Positions 36,775-46,200 of a stretch of DNA of 64,000 bases are shown here, one piece after another. Numbering within the stretch: position 1 is the first letter of the stretch; every line of letters begins with the position of its first letter. Under the pieces are notes generated by a model. It searched no databases. It was not told the DNA's origin and worked only from the letters and a program-made list of their open reading frames with translations. The stretch comes from Actinomycetospora sp. NBRC 106378 (GTDB lineage: Bacteria; Actinomycetota; Actinomycetes; Mycobacteriales; Pseudonocardiaceae): NCBI RefSeq assembly GCF_030269685.1, contig NZ_BSTT01000006.1, positions 186,001-250,000 of the forward strand, read 5' to 3'. The translations under genes and the position numbers were made by a program.

Positions 36775-37636
36775 CACGTGCCGCTCGCGGCACCCTCTGG
36801 CAGGTCGGGCACCAGAACGACGACCGGTTCATGAACGCCGAGCGCCGGATCGACGTGCCGCACCGCGGGCACGGCTCGTCCTCGCGCCCGTAGACGGCGA
36901 GCGCGCGGGCGAAGTAGCCGGAGTCCCCGTGCACGTCGACGTAGAGCGCGTCGAACGACGTCCCGCCCTGCGCCAGCGACTCCGTCATCACCTCGTGGGC
37001 CGCGGTGAGGACCTTCCGGACGTCGGGTCGGTTCAGCCGCGCGGTCGGGCGCAGCGAGTGCAGGCGGGCCCGCCACAGCGACTCATCGGCGTAGATGTTG
37101 CCGATGCCCGACACCAGCGTCTGGTCCAGCAGTGCCCGCTTGAGCTCGGTGCGCCGCCGCCGGTACGCCCCGACGGCCGCCTCGAGGTCGAACGCCGGGT
37201 CGAGCGGGTCCCGGCCGATGTGGCCGACCGGCAGGGGCACGCGCTCGCCGTCGGACTCCACCGTGTCGACGGCGGTCAGCCCGCCGAAGGTGCGCTGGTC
37301 GACGAACCGCAGCTCGGATCCGTCGTCGTGGAACCGGAGACGGACCCGCAGGTGTTTCTCGTCGGGGCGATCGGCGGGCTGCACGAGCAGCTGGCCGCTC
37401 ATCCCGAGGTGCGCGAGCAGCGCCGTGCCGTCGTCGAGGTCGACCCACAGGAACTTGCCACGACGGCGCGCGGCGACGAGCGTGCGCCCGGCCAGGCGGG
37501 CGGCCAGCTCCGGCGCTCCGCCGGCCTGACGACGGACGGCCCGCGGGTGCAGCACCTCGACCGACGAGACGGTCCGCCCGACCGCGTGGTCGGCGACCCC
37601 GCGCCGGACGACCTCGACCTCGGGGAGCTCCGGCAC
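36767..37636 (-). CDS. mutM: Formamidopyrimidine-DNA glycosylase (Fpg/MutM)
   Basis: A bifunctional DNA glycosylase/AP lyase that removes 8-oxoguanine. The 289-residue protein starts [12 protein letters not shown] after the initiator, giving the catalytic Pro2 and Glu3. It has [10 protein letters not shown] (Lys), [14 protein letters not shown] and the zinc finger [19 protein letters not shown] with a closing CPTC. The GTG start at 37636 directly abuts the rnc stop, so the two are coupled, as in M. tuberculosis (Rv2924c-Rv2925c). Its 3' end folds into the terminator hairpin. Confidence 0.96.
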   Translation of the reverse strand: MPELPEVEVVRRGVADHAVGRTVSSVEVLHPRAVRRQAGGAPELAARLAGRTLVAARRRGKFLWVDLDDGTALLAHLGMSGQLLVQPADRPDEKHLRVRLRFHDDGSELRFVDQRTFGGLTAVDTVESDGERVPLPVGHIGRDPLDPAFDLEAAVGAYRRRRTELKRALLDQTLVSGIGNIYADESLWRARLHSLRPTARLNRPDVRKVLTAAHEVMTESLAQGGTSFDALYVDVHGDSGYFARALAVYGREDEPCPRCGTSIRRSAFMNRSSFWCPTCQRVPRAAREH

Positions 37637-38359
37637 CTACGTGACGGGCCCGTGGATGGCCTCGTAGGCGGCCTGGGCTGCCTTCTGCTCGGCGTCCTTC
37701 TTGGTGCGTCCGACCCCGGTGCCGAGGCCCTCGCCGGCCACCACGGCCGTCGCGGTGAACTCCTTGGCGTGGTCGGGGCCCTCCTCGGTGATCCGGTACT
37801 CCGGGACACCGCGGCCGGAGGCGGCCGTGAGCTCCTGCAGGCTGGTCTTCCAGTCCAGGCCGGCGCCGAGGCGCGGGGCCTGGTGGAGCAGGTCCCCGAA
37901 GAGGCGACCGACGAGCTCGCGGGCGACGTCGATGCCGTGCTCGAGGTGCACCGCGCCGAGGATCGCCTCGACGGCGTCGCCGAGGATCGAGTCCTTGTCG
38001 CGGCCGCCGGTCATCTCCTCGCCGCGCCCGAGGTAGATCAGCTCACCGAGCCCCAGGGTCCGCGCCACGCTCGCCAACGCGTGCATGTTGACGACGCTGG
38101 CGCGCAGCTTCGCGAGCTGACCCTCCGGCCGGTCCGGGTGCTCCCGGTACAGCCGCTCGGTCACCGCGATCCCGAGCACGGAGTCCCCGAGGAACTCCAG
38201 GCGCTCGTTGGTCGGCAGGCCGCCCTTCTCGTAGGCGTACGACCGGTGCGTCAGGGCGAGCCGGAGGAGCTCGGGATCGACCTCGATCCCGAGCACCCGG
38301 CTGAGCCGCTCGGCCGGCGAACCGTCCTGGTCAGTGGCGCCGGCCGCCGTGGCGGCCAC
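37637..38359 (-). CDS. rnc: Ribonuclease III
   Basis: A double-strand-specific endoribonuclease for rRNA and mRNA processing. The 240-residue protein has the RNase III signature [17 protein letters not shown] and the second acidic motif [21 protein letters not shown]-terminal dsRNA-binding domain follows (about 165-238; [27 protein letters not shown]). The GTG at 38359 lies 5 bases after the rpmF stop. The open frame farther upstream overlaps rpmF and is not RNase III. It is part of yceD-rpmF-rnc-mutM. Confidence 0.95.
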   Translation of the reverse strand: MAATAAGATDQDGSPAERLSRVLGIEVDPELLRLALTHRSYAYEKGGLPTNERLEFLGDSVLGIAVTERLYREHPDRPEGQLAKLRASVVNMHALASVARTLGLGELIYLGRGEEMTGGRDKDSILGDAVEAILGAVHLEHGIDVARELVGRLFGDLLHQAPRLGAGLDWKTSLQELTAASGRGVPEYRITEEGPDHAKEFTATAVVAGEGLGTGVGRTKKDAEQKAAQAAYEAIHGPVT

Positions 38360-38364
38360 GGCGA

Positions 38365-38547
38365 TCAGGCCGGGGTGACGGCCCGGCGGCCGGCGTACTG
38401 GCCGCAGGTGGGGCAGGCGACGTGCGGCGGCTTGGGCTGGCCGCAGGCCTTGTTCTGACACGCCACGAGCGTGGGCACGGACGCCTTCCACTGCGAGCGG
38501 CGGGCGTGGGTGTTGGCGCGCGACATCCGGCGCTTGGGGACGGCCAC
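38365..38547 (-). CDS. rpmF: 50S ribosomal protein L32
   Basis: A 60-residue ribosomal protein starting [20 protein letters not shown]. It carries a zinc-ribbon: [20 protein letters not shown] keeps four cysteines, so this is the zinc-binding C+ form. It lies 14 bases downstream of yceD, the almost universal yceD-rpmF pair. Confidence 0.97.
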   Translation of the reverse strand: MAVPKRRMSRANTHARRSQWKASVPTLVACQNKACGQPKPPHVACPTCGQYAGRRAVTPA

Positions 38548-38561
38548 GGTGCTTCTACTCC

Positions 38562-39137
38562 TCAGTTCTCAGTGCTGCCGCCGGAGAAACGCTCCTGCAG
38601 GGCGGCCCAGCGAGGGTCAATCCTCTCACGAGAGGTCCCCGCGGGTACGAAGGCCCATGCCTCCTCGTCCGGCGAGGGCACCCCGGGGCAGTCGTCGCTG
38701 CACAGCGGGGCGTTCGGGAGCTCCAGGAGCACGGCGTCGCGGACGGCCGGCTCGAGGTCGATCTTCTCGTCGACGATGCGCGCCACGTCCTCCTCGTCGG
38801 TCGTCTCCTCGGTGACCGAGTGCGGGTAGGCGTAGAGCTCGGTGACGTCGACCTCGACGTCCTCGTGCAGCTCGCCGAGGCACCGGGAGCACTCGCCGAC
38901 GACGTGCGCGCTGACGGTGCCGCTCGCGAGGACACCCTCCATCACCGACTCCAGGCGCAGGTCGAGGTGGATCGGGTCGCCCGCGGGCACGCCGATCACC
39001 TCGAGCCCGAAGTCGGACGGGGCCGGCACGTCACGCACCCAGGGCTTCATGGTGCCGGGACGGCGGGACAGTTCGCGCAGGACGTCGACGACCCACGGGC
39101 TCGTCGCGTCGGGGCCGTTCGTGTGCTTCTCAGTCAT
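38562..39137 (-). CDS. yceD: YceD family protein (DUF177)
   Basis: A 191-residue YceD/DUF177 protein, linked in bacteria to 23S rRNA or ribosome assembly and always adjacent to rpmF. The conserved core has [24 protein letters not shown] with a CxxC, an acidic stretch, and the C-terminal [15 protein letters not shown] with another Cys pair, followed by [11 protein letters not shown] at 39137; a TTG five codons earlier is possible. Homologous to Rv2926c. Confidence 0.92.
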   Translation of the reverse strand: MTEKHTNGPDATSPWVVDVLRELSRRPGTMKPWVRDVPAPSDFGLEVIGVPAGDPIHLDLRLESVMEGVLASGTVSAHVVGECSRCLGELHEDVEVDVTELYAYPHSVTEETTDEEDVARIVDEKIDLEPAVRDAVLLELPNAPLCSDDCPGVPSPDEEAWAFVPAGTSRERIDPRWAALQERFSGGSTEN

Positions 39138-39225
39138 CTCGAGACGGACCAACGTGTTGCATGCCGGGACGTGTTCCCGACGACGGGGCCGGTCCGGCTT
39201 CGAGGGTACGCGGACACCTCCTCCG

Positions 39226-39278
39226 CGAACGAACGGCACTCTCGCAACCTCAATGTGCGCGAAGGTGCCGCTCGTTCG
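39226..39278. repeat. Imperfect inverted repeat in the sepIVA-yceD spacer
   Basis: Arms 39226-39245 and 39259-39278 pair at 17 of 20 positions around a 13-base loop. The outer part is CGAACGAACGGCAC. The structure follows the sepIVA stop (39302) on the minus strand and precedes yceD, so it may terminate or attenuate sepIVA transcripts. A family D motif (39174-39187) lies between it and yceD. Confidence 0.5.
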
Positions 39279-39301
39279 AAAGCCGGGGGCGGCGGACGGC
39301 C

Positions 39302-39994
39302 CTACGCGCTGGCCCGCTCGGGCGCGTGCTCCTGCGCGGCCGCACCGACCTGGCCGGTGCGCAGCTGGTGGCGGTGGCGTCCGACGGTGTCGAGCACCGA
39401 CTCCAGCGTCTCGGTGAACTCGGCGAGCGAGGTCTCCACGTAGTGGTCGCAGTCGGTGCGCGCCTGGTGGGCGTCGTCGGCGGCACGGTCGAGGATGCGG
39501 CCGGCCTCGTCGCGGGCGGCGAGGGTGACCTCGTGCTCGGAGACCAGACGCTGCTGCTCGGCGCGCCCGTCGGTGACGGCGCGCTCGTAGCTCTGCCGGC
39601 CGGCCTCGGTCATGCGGTCGGCCTCGGCGGCGGCCCGGTCGGTGAGGTCGGCGTACTCGCGGCGGCCCCGCGCCACGACCCGTTCCGCCTCGTGCTCGGC
39701 CTCGGCGATCATCTGCTGGGCCTGCTCCCGGGCCTCGGCGAGCAGCCGGTCGGCCTCGGTGCGCGCCTCCGCGGTGGTGCGCTCGGCCTCGTCGGTGGCG
39801 TCCGCCACGAGCTTGTCGCGGTGGTCGAGCACGTCCTGGGCGTCGTCGAGCTCGCCCGGGATCGCCTCGCGGATGTCGTCGAGGAGCTCCAGGACGTCAC
39901 CGCGCGGGACGACGCAGCTCGTCGTCATGGGGACGCCGCGCGCCTCCTCGCAGATGGTCACGAGCTCGTCGAGCGCCTCGAACACCCGGTACAC
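39302..39994 (-). CDS. sepIVA: DivIVA-like coiled-coil septum protein SepIVA
   Basis: A 230-residue, highly charged, almost entirely alpha-helical protein. A DivIVA-like N-terminus (VFEALDELVTICEEARGVPM, GDVLELLDDIREAIPGEL) is followed by a long Ala/Glu/Arg coiled coil (about 55-215). By content and by its position beside yceD-rpmF-rnc-mutM it matches Rv2927c, the essential mycobacterial division factor SepIVA. It probably organises septation or polar growth. GTG start at 39994. Confidence 0.85.
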   Translation of the reverse strand: MYRVFEALDELVTICEEARGVPMTTSCVVPRGDVLELLDDIREAIPGELDDAQDVLDHRDKLVADATDEAERTTAEARTEADRLLAEAREQAQQMIAEAEHEAERVVARGRREYADLTDRAAAEADRMTEAGRQSYERAVTDGRAEQQRLVSEHEVTLAARDEAGRILDRAADDAHQARTDCDHYVETSLAEFTETLESVLDTVGRHRHQLRTGQVGAAAQEHAPERASA

Positions 39995-40084
39995 GTCGAT
40001 CCACCTCCCGCGTCGAAGACCGATCGCCAGTGTGCGACGCGGGCTCGTCCGCCCGGCGCATTGCGGCGTGTCGGGCGTGTCGGG

Positions 40085-40555
40085 TCAGCCGAGCCGCTCC
40101 AGCAACGCCGCGTGCACACCCGTCGTCAGGAAGGCGGAGACGTCCCCACCGCCGCGCGCGACCTCCTTGACCAGCGAGCTGGAGACGAACGTGTGCTCGG
40201 GCGAGGCGGACAGGAAGACCGTGTCGACGCCGGTGAGGTGCCGGTTCATGTGGGCCATCGGCAGCTCGTAGGCGTAGTCGGTGTCCGAGCGCAGGCCCTT
40301 CGCGATGACGCCCACGCCCTGCTCGCGGCACCAGTCCACGAGCAGGCCGGAGAAGGCCGCCGTCGTGACGTTCGGGAGATCGGCGAACGTGGCGTCGAGC
40401 AGCTCGCGGCGCTCGTCGACGGTGAACAGGCCCTGCTTGTTCGGGTTGATCGCGACGGCGACCACCACCTCGTCGAACATCGCCGCGGCGCGGCGCACCA
40501 CGTCGACGTGGCCGAGCGTCACGGGGTCGAACGAACCGGGGCAGACGGCCTTCAT
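40085..40555 (-). CDS. coaD: Phosphopantetheine adenylyltransferase
   Basis: CoaD joins 4'-phosphopantetheine and ATP to make dephospho-CoA. The 156-residue protein shows GSFDPVTLGHVDVVRRAA (nucleotidyltransferase TxGH), AINPNKQGLFTVDERREL, IAKGLRSDTDYAYELPMAHMNR and the SSSLVKEVARGGGDVS signature. In most relatives rsmD sits directly next to it; here three other genes and the MITE-like element come between. It is divergent from a GNAT gene with only 28 bases between starts. Confidence 0.97.
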   Translation of the reverse strand: MKAVCPGSFDPVTLGHVDVVRRAAAMFDEVVVAVAINPNKQGLFTVDERRELLDATFADLPNVTTAAFSGLLVDWCREQGVGVIAKGLRSDTDYAYELPMAHMNRHLTGVDTVFLSASPEHTFVSSSLVKEVARGGGDVSAFLTTGVHAALLERLG

Positions 40556-40583
40556 GATCCGGGGGTTATAGCAGGATCCCGGC

Positions 40584-41240
40584 GTGGACTACGTCCGGGA
40601 CGACCTGGCCGCCCTGTACCCGTGGTTCGGGATCCGGGTCGCGCACGCGGGGCTCGTCCTCACCCCGCCGACCGACGTCGAGCTGCTCGAGATCGCCGCG
40701 TTCGTCGCCGAGCCCGGCGGCGTCCTCGCCCCCGGCGGGGAGCACTTCCTGACGCGGCCGATGGGCGACGACGACGCCGCGCGCGTCTTCCTCGAGCGCT
40801 CCTGGTCCCTGCGCCGGTTCCCGACGGCGGGTGGGGGCTGGCGGGTGCCCTTCGCCGTCCTCGACGGCGGGCGGGCCGTCGGCCACGCCACCCTCGACGC
40901 GGCCGGCCGGCCGGGTGAGGTGGCGACGTCGTCGTTCCTCGCGCGCCCCGAGCGGGGCCGGGGCGTCGGACGGCGGGTGCGGCTGATGCTGCTGGAGCTG
41001 GCGTTCGGAGCACTCGGCATGACCCGCGCCGTGACCGCGGCCGCCGAGGACAACCACGCCTCGCTGCGCGTGTCGCACCGCTGCGGCTACCGGGAGACCG
41101 ACCGGCGGCGCCACGCCGACGGCACCCCCGAGGTGCACCTCGCGGTGACGCCGGGCGCGTGGCGGCGGAGGCGGCTCGAGGGCGTGGTGGTCGAGGGGAC
41201 GGAGCCGTTCGTGGCCGTGATCAGCCCAGCGTCGCGGTGA
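40584..41240 (+). CDS. GNAT family N-acetyltransferase
   Basis: A 218-residue GNAT protein. Motif A is visible as SSFLARPERGRGVGRRVRLMLLELAF, and the later EDNHASLRVSHRCGYRETDRR is the motif B region typical of the RimJ-like group. The C-terminal extension (TPEVHLAVTPGAW...) may form the substrate lid. GTG start at 40584. Its 3' end overlaps the convergent dehydratase gene by 20 bases. Acceptor unknown. Confidence 0.85.
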   Translation: MDYVRDDLAALYPWFGIRVAHAGLVLTPPTDVELLEIAAFVAEPGGVLAPGGEHFLTRPMGDDDAARVFLERSWSLRRFPTAGGGWRVPFAVLDGGRAVGHATLDAAGRPGEVATSSFLARPERGRGVGRRVRLMLLELAFGALGMTRAVTAAAEDNHASLRVSHRCGYRETDRRRHADGTPEVHLAVTPGAWRRRRLEGVVVEGTEPFVAVISPASR

Positions 41241-42057
41241 TCGACGACGGCGCGCCGGGCACGCCCGCCGCGACCCCGCCGTGGTCGTCGGTGCGGTCGG
41301 CGACGACCCGGGTGCCGGCGAACGCGGGCCGCGAGAGCCGGTAGTCGAAGGACCGCACCGGGTGGCCCTGGCGGCGCGGGATCTCCAGGCACATCAGGGC
41401 GAGCAGCGGTCCGTGCACCACGAGTCCGGGGTAGCCCTCGACGTCGGTGACGTACGGCTGGTCGTAGTGGATGCGGTGGGTGTTGTAGGTCAGCGCGGAG
41501 AACCGGAACAGCAGCCGCTCGTCGGGGGTCAGCACGACGGCCTCGTCGGACGGGGCGGGCGCGTCGGCGTCCGGCTCGTCGAAGGCGATGCCGCGGGCCT
41601 GCCCCGGGGCCTGCGAGCGGTAGACGACGTCGGACTCCTCGGTGACCAGCACGTCGTCACCGTCGAGGAACTCGGTGCGCACGGTGACCAGCAGCATGTC
41701 GCCCGAGCGCCCGTGCTTGACCTGCGAGCGCACCAGCGACGACCGGCGCGTGTAGGTCCCCCCCACCCGCATCGGCTCCCCGATCCGCAGCCGGCCGCCC
41801 GCGATCATCCGGCGCCGGTCCGGGATCGGTGGCAGGAAGTGGCCGCGGAGCGGGTGCCCGTCGTCGCCGAGCTCGTCGGTCCGCGGGTGCTCCAGGAACC
41901 CGAACCAGTGCCACATCGGCGGGAGCGGCTCCCCCTCGCCCGCCACCGGGTCGAGGTCGAACATCCCGCTGACCGCCGCGGCCGTCCAGGCGGAGGTCCC
42001 GCCCGTCGTCGTGATCGGCTCCGGGGCCCAGCCCTGCGTCGCGTCCGCGAGGTCCAC
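41221..42057 (-). CDS. MaoC-like hydratase (mesaconyl-C4-CoA hydratase / HTD2 type)
   Basis: A 278-residue double hot-dog protein. The N-terminal half matches the FAS1-like dehydratase domain (MWHWFGFLEHPRTDELGDDG, LPPIPDRRRMIAGG). The C-terminal half has the MaoC hydratase site FSALTYNTHRIHYDQPYV and GLVVHGPLLALMCLE. This arrangement is typical of itaconyl-/mesaconyl-C4-CoA hydratases and mitochondrial HTD2. No matching lyase or CoA-transferase is adjacent, though the caiB operon is 9 kb away. Its upstream spacer is occupied by the MITE-like element. Confidence 0.85.
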   Translation of the reverse strand: MDLADATQGWAPEPITTTGGTSAWTAAAVSGMFDLDPVAGEGEPLPPMWHWFGFLEHPRTDELGDDGHPLRGHFLPPIPDRRRMIAGGRLRIGEPMRVGGTYTRRSSLVRSQVKHGRSGDMLLVTVRTEFLDGDDVLVTEESDVVYRSQAPGQARGIAFDEPDADAPAPSDEAVVLTPDERLLFRFSALTYNTHRIHYDQPYVTDVEGYPGLVVHGPLLALMCLEIPRRQGHPVRSFDYRLSRPAFAGTRVVADRTDDHGGVAAGVPGAPSSITATLG

Positions 42058-42079
42058 GGTGGTCGATCATGCCTCCTCC

Positions 42080-42317
42080 CGTGGCAGGAAAGCGTCGTTG
42101 CTGTCATCCAGCGGCAGGGAAGTCACATCGTCGCGGCTGCACGGCAGGCCGGCTCGGCAAGATCCCCCGCCGCCGAGCGAAGTGCTCGCTCAGCGAGCAC
42201 TTCGCGCCGCCCGTCCGGATCTTCATCCCGACGACGGGTCCGACCGGCCCCCGGGAATGCCCCCGACGACGTGGCGAACCTGTCGTCCAGCGGCAGCAAC
42301 GACGCTTTCCTGCCACG
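42080..42317. mobile_element. MITE-like 238-bp element with perfect 24-bp terminal inverted repeats
   Basis: The ends 42080-42103 and 42294-42317 are exact reverse complements and carry the family A core GGCAGGAAAGCGTCGTTGC. Inside each end is a direct repeat TGTC[A/G]TCCAGCGGCAG (42102-42117, 42281-42296). The middle holds a complete 68-base family B palindrome (42156-42223) and a family D motif (42226-42238). It has no plausible gene. It fills the spacer between two minus-strand genes. No clear target-site duplication is visible, so mobility is inferred from architecture only. Confidence 0.6.
42156..42223. repeat. Family B palindromic repeat (68 bp), nested in the MITE-like element
   Basis: It begins GGCAAGATCC, ends GGATCTT, and has the perfect inner palindrome GCGAAGTGCTCGCT-C-AGCGAGCACTTCGC. 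The copy at 16063-16130 has the same length and ends, with several substitutions. Confidence 0.75.
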
Positions 42318-42327
42318 AGGGGCGGCG

Positions 42328-42633
42328 TCAGCGCTTCGGCGCCTTCCCCCGCCACGCGAGCGACTGCGCGTCGAGGGCGCGGACGGTCTCGCCGCCCTCG
42401 CGCAGCATCCGCTCCCCCTGCTCCACGGCGTGCGCGAGCTGATCGGGGTCCAACCGTCGGAACGCCGCACCCCGGCCCCGGCCGAGCACGTCGTACCAGC
42501 ACCCGCCCACCGCGTCGTCGAGCAGCACCCGCCCGAAGCAGTGGTCGTTGCGGATGACCCAGCCCTGCTCGCGCGCGGCGGCCGGCAGCTCGTCGCGCAC
42601 CAGTTCCAGGTAGCGCTCCTCGAGGTCGCTCAC
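42328..42633 (-). CDS. Conserved actinobacterial hypothetical protein
   Basis: A 101-residue soluble protein without a domain I can name. It begins SDLEERYLELVRDELPAAAREQGW. Its central part NDHCFGRVLLDDAVGGCWYDV and end LDAQSLAWRGKAPKR look strongly conserved in actinobacteria as far as I recall. It is placed just before rsmD in the direction of transcription reversed, with 70 bases between its start and the rsmD stop. Its stop is 10 bases from the MITE-like element. Confidence 0.75.
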   Translation of the reverse strand: MSDLEERYLELVRDELPAAAREQGWVIRNDHCFGRVLLDDAVGGCWYDVLGRGRGAAFRRLDPDQLAHAVEQGERMLREGGETVRALDAQSLAWRGKAPKR

Positions 42634-42673
42634 CCGCCCCGGGTAGCCCGCCGAGCGTGTCCCGACGCCGACA

Positions 42674-42708
42674 CCTGACGTCAGCGGTGCGCCACCGCTG
42701 ACGTCAGG
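42674..42708. terminator. Perfect 16-bp family C hairpin over the rsmD stop codon
   Basis: Arms CCTGACGTCAGCGGTG (42674-42689) and its exact complement (42693-42708) flank a CGC loop. The rsmD stop codon (42704-42706) lies inside the upstream-facing arm. The core CGTCAGCGGTG relates it to the 23-mers at 47477 and 25988. It is a terminator candidate. Confidence 0.8.
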
Positions 42709-43249
42709 CCGGCCCGCCCAGGTGCAGCGTCGTCTCCCCGTACACCCGCGGTTCCTCCGGCTCGAGCCCCTCGGGCCAGGCCGGGGTGCGTGTCCGCGAG
42801 TCCCGCTCCAGCACCACCAGCGCGTCCGGGTCCAGCCACGGCACGAGCAGCCCGAGCACGGTGTCGACCTCGTCCTCGGTCCCCGCGTACGGCGGGTCCA
42901 CGAACACGAGGTCGACGGAGTCGGTCGGCCGCTTCAGGAACGTGGGCACCGACGCGCGACGTACCATCGCCCCGGTGAGCCCCGTCGTCCGGACGTTGGT
43001 CTGGATGAACCCGCAGGCCCGCGGGTCGCGCTCCACCAACGTCGCGGTCAGCGCGCCGCGGGAGAGGGCCTCCAGTCCCAGCGCGCCCGACCCGGCGTAC
43101 AGGTCGAGCACCACCGCGTCCTCGACGATGCCGCGCGCCGTGAGCAGCGAGAACAGCGCCTCCCGCACCCGGTCCGACGTCGGGCGCACGCCGGTCGGCG
43201 GCACCTGGAGCCGCTGCCCCCCGGCGCTCCCCGCGACGATGCGGCTCAC
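42704..43249 (-). CDS. rsmD: 16S rRNA (guanine-966-N2)-methyltransferase RsmD
   Basis: RsmD methylates G966 of 16S rRNA with S-adenosylmethionine. The 181-residue protein starts SRIVAGSAGGQRLQVPPTG. It has RPTSDRVREALFSLL, the SAM site VLDLYAGSGALGLEALSRGA and the catalytic VFVDPPYAG. The GTG at 43249 overlaps the pyc stop (GTGA). The pyc-rsmD adjacency matches M. tuberculosis (Rv2967c-Rv2966c). Confidence 0.95.
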   Translation of the reverse strand: MSRIVAGSAGGQRLQVPPTGVRPTSDRVREALFSLLTARGIVEDAVVLDLYAGSGALGLEALSRGALTATLVERDPRACGFIQTNVRTTGLTGAMVRRASVPTFLKRPTDSVDLVFVDPPYAGTEDEVDTVLGLLVPWLDPDALVVLERDSRTRTPAWPEGLEPEEPRVYGETTLHLGGPA

Positions 43250-46200
43250 GACCCGAGCACCACCACCAGGTCGCCGCCCTCCACCTGCTGCACCTTCCCC
43301 AGCGCGAGGCGGGTCACCGTTCCCGACGACGGCGCGGTGATGGCGGCCTCCATCTTCATCGCCTCGATGGTGGCCACGGTGTCGCCCGCCGACACCCGGT
43401 CGCCCTCGGCGACCTGCAGCGTCACCACGCCCGCGAACGGCGCCGCGACGTGCGAGGGGTCGGAGCGGTCGGCCTTCTCGGCGGCCTTGACGTCGGTGTC
43501 GACGGAGCGGTCGCGGACGCTGAGCGGCCGCAGCTGCCCGTTCAGCGACATCAGCACGGTCCGCATGGCGCGCTCGTCGGGCTCGGAGATCGCCTCGAGC
43601 TCGATGAGCAGCTGCACGCCCGGCTCGAGGTCCACGGCGTACTCGCGCTCGCTGCGCAGGCCGTAGAAGAACTCCTGGCTGCGCAGCACCGAGGTGTCGC
43701 CGTACGAGATCCGGTGCTCGCGGAACTCCTTCGTCGGCCCGGGGAAGAGCAGCTCGTTGAGCGTGCCGGCGCGGTCGGCCTCGAGGCCCTTGCGCTGGTC
43801 GTCGGTCAGCTCCGCGACCCCGGGCCGCTCGGTCCGGCCCTCGAGCGCGCGGGTCCGCAGCGGCTCCGGCCAGCCGCCGGGCGGGTCGCCGAGCTCGCCG
43901 CGCAGGAAGCCGATCACCGAGTCGGGGATGTCGTAGCGCGAGGGGTCCGCCTCGAACGCCGACGGGTCGACCCCGGCGCCGACGAAGTGCAGCGCGAGGT
44001 CCCCGACCACCTTGGACGACGGCGTGACCTTCACCAGGTGCCCGAGCATCCGGTCGGCGGCGGCGTAGGCGTCCTCGACCTGCTCGAAGCGGTCGCCGAG
44101 CCCGAGCGCGACGGCCTGGGTGCGCAGGTTGGACAGCTGCCCGCCGGGGATCTCGTGGGTGTAGACCCGGCCGGTCGGCGACGCGAGGCCCGACTCGAAC
44201 GGCGCGTAGACCTTCCGGACCAGCTCCCAGTACGGCTCCAGCGCGTTGACCGCGTCCAGCGACAACCCGGTCTCCCGGTCGCTGTGGTCGGTCGCCGCGA
44301 CCAGCGCCGAGAGCGACGGCTGCGAGGTGGTCCCCGCCATCGAGGCGACGGCGGCGTCGACCGCGTCCACCCCGGCGTCGATCGCGGCGAGCAGCGTCGC
44401 GAGCTGCCCGCCCGCGGTGTCGTGGGTGTGCAGGTGGACCGGCAGGTCGAAGCGCTCGCGCAGGGCGGTCACGAGCTTCCGGGCGGCCGGCGGGCGCAGC
44501 AGGCCCGCCATGTCCTTGATGGCCAGGACGTGGGCGCCGGCGTCGACGATCTGCTCGGCCAGGCGCAGGTAGTAGTCGAGGGTGTAGAGGTCCTCGGCCG
44601 GGTTCATCAGGTCGCTCGTGTAGCAGAGCGCGACCTCCGCGAGCGCCCCGCCGGACGCGCGGACCGCGTCGATCGCGGGCCGCATCTGGGAGACGTCGTT
44701 CAGCGCGTCGAAGATGCGGAAGACGTCGATCCCGACGCGGGCCGCCTCGGCGACGAAGGCGTCGGTCACCTCCGTCGGGTAGGGCGTGTAGCCGACGGTG
44801 TTCCGCCCGCGCAGCAGCATCTGCAGGCACAGGTTCGGGACCGCCTCCCGCAGCCGCGCGAGCCGCTCCCACGGGTCCTCGGCGAGGAAGCGCAACGCCA
44901 CGTCGTAGGTCGCGCCGCCCCAGCACTCCAGCGACAGGAGCTCGGGCGCGGTCCGGGCGACGTGCGGCGCGATCTCCAGGAGGTCCCGCGTGCGCACCCG
45001 GGTGGCCAGCAGCGACTGGTGGGCGTCGCGGAACGTCGTGTCGGTCACCGGGACCGTCGTCTGCGCCCGCAGCCACGCCGCGAACCCCTCGGGGCCGAGC
45101 TCGCCGAGACGCTGGCGGGACCCGTCCGGGGGCGCCTGGGCCAGGTCGACGGCGGGGAGCTTGTCCCGCGGGTCGACGAGGTCCGGGGCCGGGCCGTGCG
45201 GCCGGTTCACCGTGACGTCGGCGAGGTAGCTCATGATCCGGGTGCCGCGGTCGGCGGGGGCCCGGGCGGCGAGGAGCTCGGGGTGCTCGGCGATGAAGCT
45301 CGTGGTCACCCGGCCTTCCCGGAAGTCCGGCTCGTCGAGCAGCGCCATGAGGAACGGGATGTTCGTCGAGACCCCGCGGACGCGGAACTCGGCGAGGGCG
45401 CGGCGCGCGCGCCGGACCGCCGTCGTGAAGTCCCGGCCGCGGCAGGTGACCTTGACCAGCAGCGAGTCGAAGTGCGGGCTGATGCGCGCGCCGGCGAAGG
45501 CGGTCCCGCCGTCGAGCCGCACGCCCGACCCCGACGCCGAGCGGTAGGCCGAGATCATCCCGACGTCGGGTCGGAACTCGTTGGACGGGTCCTCGGTGGT
45601 GATGCGGCACTGCAGCGCGAACCCGTGCAGGGCGACGGTGTCCTGGGAGAGCCCGAGGTCGGCGAGCGTCTCGCCGGACGCGATGCGCATCTGGGCGCCG
45701 ACGAGGTCGACGTCCGCGACCTCCTCGGTGACCGTGTGCTCGACCTGGATGCGCGGGTTCATCTCGATGAAGTGGTGCCGGCCGTCGGCGTCGAGCAGGA
45801 ACTCGACGGTGCCCGCGTTGACGTAGCCGATCGCCGTCGCGAACTTCACGGCGTCGGCGCAGATCCGCTCGCGCAGCTCGGGCGACAGGTTCGGCGCCGG
45901 CGCGATCTCGACGACCTTCTGGTGGCGGCGCTGCACCGAGCAGTCGCGCTCGAACAGGTGCATGACGTGGCCCTCGGCGTCGGCGAGGATCTGTACCTCG
46001 ATGTGCCGGGGGTCGATGACCGCCTGCTCGAGGATCACCGTCGGGTCGCCGAACGCCGAGGACGCCTCGTTCATCGCGGCCTGCAGCGCGTCCCGGAGGT
46101 TCCGCTCCTCCTTCACCAGGCGCATGCCGCGGCCGCCGCCGCCCGCGACCGCCTTGACGAACAGCGGGAACGTCATCTCCGCCGCCGCGGCGAGCAGGGT

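Noticed and set aside
42058-42327. Small open frames containing peptide strings such as AGKRRCCH in the MITE-like region
   Set aside because: They are translations of the family A and B palindromes in several frames and lack ribosome-binding sites and conserved products.
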